NCBI RefSeq assembly: GCF_001591345.1
Contig: NZ_BCUS01000033.1
Span: forward strand, 1 to 57,137
From: Variovorax boronicumulans NBRC 103145
GTDB taxonomy: Bacteria; Pseudomonadota; Gammaproteobacteria; Burkholderiales; Burkholderiaceae_C
DNA: 57,137 nucleotides
Direction of reading: 5' to 3'
The first letter of the stretch is position 1. Every line of letters starts with the position of its first letter. Below the pieces are notes generated by a model. The model was not told the origin of the DNA and made no database searches. It saw only the letters and a list, made by a program, of their open reading frames with translations. A program made the position numbers and the translations under genes. This document shows, one piece after another, positions 56,292 to 57,137 of the stretch.

Positions 56292-57137
56292 ACGCGCCGA
56301 TGCGCGTGCCGCTGTCGATGCCCCGCTGGCTGTCGCTGTGCCTGGGCCTGCTGCTCGTGCTGTGCCTGGCCGGCCCGCGCGCCGCGCAGGCCAAGCCCGT
56401 GCCGGTGCCGCCGATGAGTTCGCGCGTGGTCGACCTCGCGCAGGCGCTGCCGGCCGGCGAGGCCGAAGCGCTGCGCGCGCAGATCGCCGACATCCAGAGC
56501 CGCACCCAGGCCCAGCTCGCCGTGCTCATCGTGCCGACCACGGGCGAGGACACCATCGAGAACTACGCCACGCGCGTCTTCACGAAGTGGCGGCTGGGCC
56601 GCAGCGACGCCGACGACGGCATCCTGCTGCTCGTGGCGCAGAAAGACCGCCGCATGCGCATCGAGGTCGGCACCGGGCTCGAAGGCACGGTGACCGACAT
56701 CCAGGCGGCCCGCATCATCGACCGCGAGATGGCGCCGCGCTTTCGCGAGGGCGACTTCGCCGGCGGCGTGCAGGCGGCCGTGGGCGCGCTCGCGCGGCTG
56801 CTCGACGGCGAGGTGGGCGTCGTCGCGCCCGAGTCGCAGCAGATCGCCGTGGACCACGCCGCCGCACCCGACGAAGAGAAAGTCACCAGCCTGACGCGCG
56901 GCGGCCACGTCACGCCCGAGGGCTGGGGCCTGCTGGGTGTGGTGCTGTGGGGCCTGGGCCTGGGCATCTACCACGGCCGCGGCATCGAGCGCGACCCGCC
57001 GCGCGGCAGCTCGGCCTCGCGGCGCGCCGAAGAGAAAAAACGCAAGGGCAAGCACAAGGGCAGCACGCGCCCCGAACCCTGGGCCGACGCCCTGGCGGCG
57101 ATCGAGCCCGAACCGGCGCGTGCGCGCCCTGCCCCGC
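56288..57137 (+). CDS. TPM-domain membrane protein (partial, runs off the window)
   Basis: 283 codons are visible. A signal peptide or anchor (LSLCLGLLLVLCLAGPRAAQA), then a TPM/YgcG domain from about residue 43 to 170: RVVDLAQALPAGEAEALRAQIADIQSRTQAQLAVLIVPTTG and DDGILLLVAQKDRRMRIEVGTGLEGTVTD. A membrane helix follows near 217-233 (WGLLGVVLWGLGLGIY), then a basic, disordered tail with KKRKGKHKG. TPM proteins bind the membrane from outside and are linked to assembly or repair of membrane complexes. It starts inside pbpC (ATGA), so the two are coupled. The tail may continue beyond the window. Confidence 0.88.
   Translation, partial: MNAPMRVPLSMPRWLSLCLGLLLVLCLAGPRAAQAKPVPVPPMSSRVVDLAQALPAGEAEALRAQIADIQSRTQAQLAVLIVPTTGEDTIENYATRVFTKWRLGRSDADDGILLLVAQKDRRMRIEVGTGLEGTVTDIQAARIIDREMAPRFREGDFAGGVQAAVGALARLLDGEVGVVAPESQQIAVDHAAAPDEEKVTSLTRGGHVTPEGWGLLGVVLWGLGLGIYHGRGIERDPPRGSSASRRAEEKKRKGKHKGSTRPEPWADALAAIEPEPARARPAP

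Overview
The window is one uninterrupted, very GC-rich (about 70% by eye) bacterial chromosome segment with dense genes and strongly biased third codon positions. The hemD-hemC / ppc arrangement, an argH next to a LytS/LytR pair, many LysR, MFS and AraC-type genes, and a ChvB/NdvB-type cyclic glucan synthase suggest a betaproteobacterium of the Burkholderiales, most likely Comamonadaceae and Variovorax-like. This is inference from gene content and style; no rRNA gene is present to confirm it. I saw no tRNA or rRNA gene, CRISPR array, transposase, integrase or prophage gene.

Layout. 1-1.2 kb: haem synthesis (hemC, partial hemD), divergent from ppc (to 4.2 kb). 4.35-12.8 kb: a small membrane protein whose stop codon overlaps the start of a 2740-residue cyclic beta-1,2-glucan synthase. 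12.8-21.6 kb: accessory metabolism and transport: a small membrane protein, an MFS efflux pump behind a structured leader, a LysR regulator with a visible operator, a GNAT acetyltransferase, a second MFS protein, a nitrilase-family amidohydrolase divergent from an HxlR repressor through a fully readable operator/promoter region, and an HGSNAT-like acyltransferase/OprD porin pair behind a 28-bp palindrome. 21.7-24.8 kb: a LytS-type kinase, a LytTR response regulator and an AI-2E family permease, each overlapping the next by ATGA. 24.8-27.8 kb: argH and a rhomboid protease with a helical C-terminal extension. 27.8-32.4 kb: an MHS-type organic-acid transporter, a regulatory gap carrying an 18-bp palindrome and two covarying 98-bp palindromic repeats, and a FixJ/dCache-PAS kinase two-component pair.

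32.4-39.3 kb: two uncharacterised genes; a DUF3455 lipoprotein divergent from an ECF sigma / anti-sigma pair, with the same promoter motif (TGAATCC-N16-CGTAC) facing both ways; a periplasmic SGNH hydrolase; a Sel1-like protein; and OpgC, which decorates periplasmic glucans and so may act on the product of the cyclic glucan synthase. 39.5-57.1 kb: a bacterial alpha-2-macroglobulin with a CLEQ thioester motif and, 8.5 kb on, its usual partner PBP1C followed by a TPM-domain protein. Between them lies a run of small genes: a dual-specificity phosphatase coupled to a zinc-ribbon-like protein, NIPSNAP, SnoaL-like, DUF2277, LysE, a calcium-loop lipoprotein, AraC, VOC and a UvrA-like ABC protein.

The best leads for new biology are the covarying 98-bp repeats (29.3-29.6 kb), the symmetric ECF promoters (35.06-35.12 kb), the shared -35 operator of the nitrilase/HxlR pair (18.5 kb), the structured leader at 13.4-13.55 kb, and the phosphatase/zinc-ribbon couple at 46.3-47.6 kb. 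No complete, clearly novel multi-gene system was recognised.
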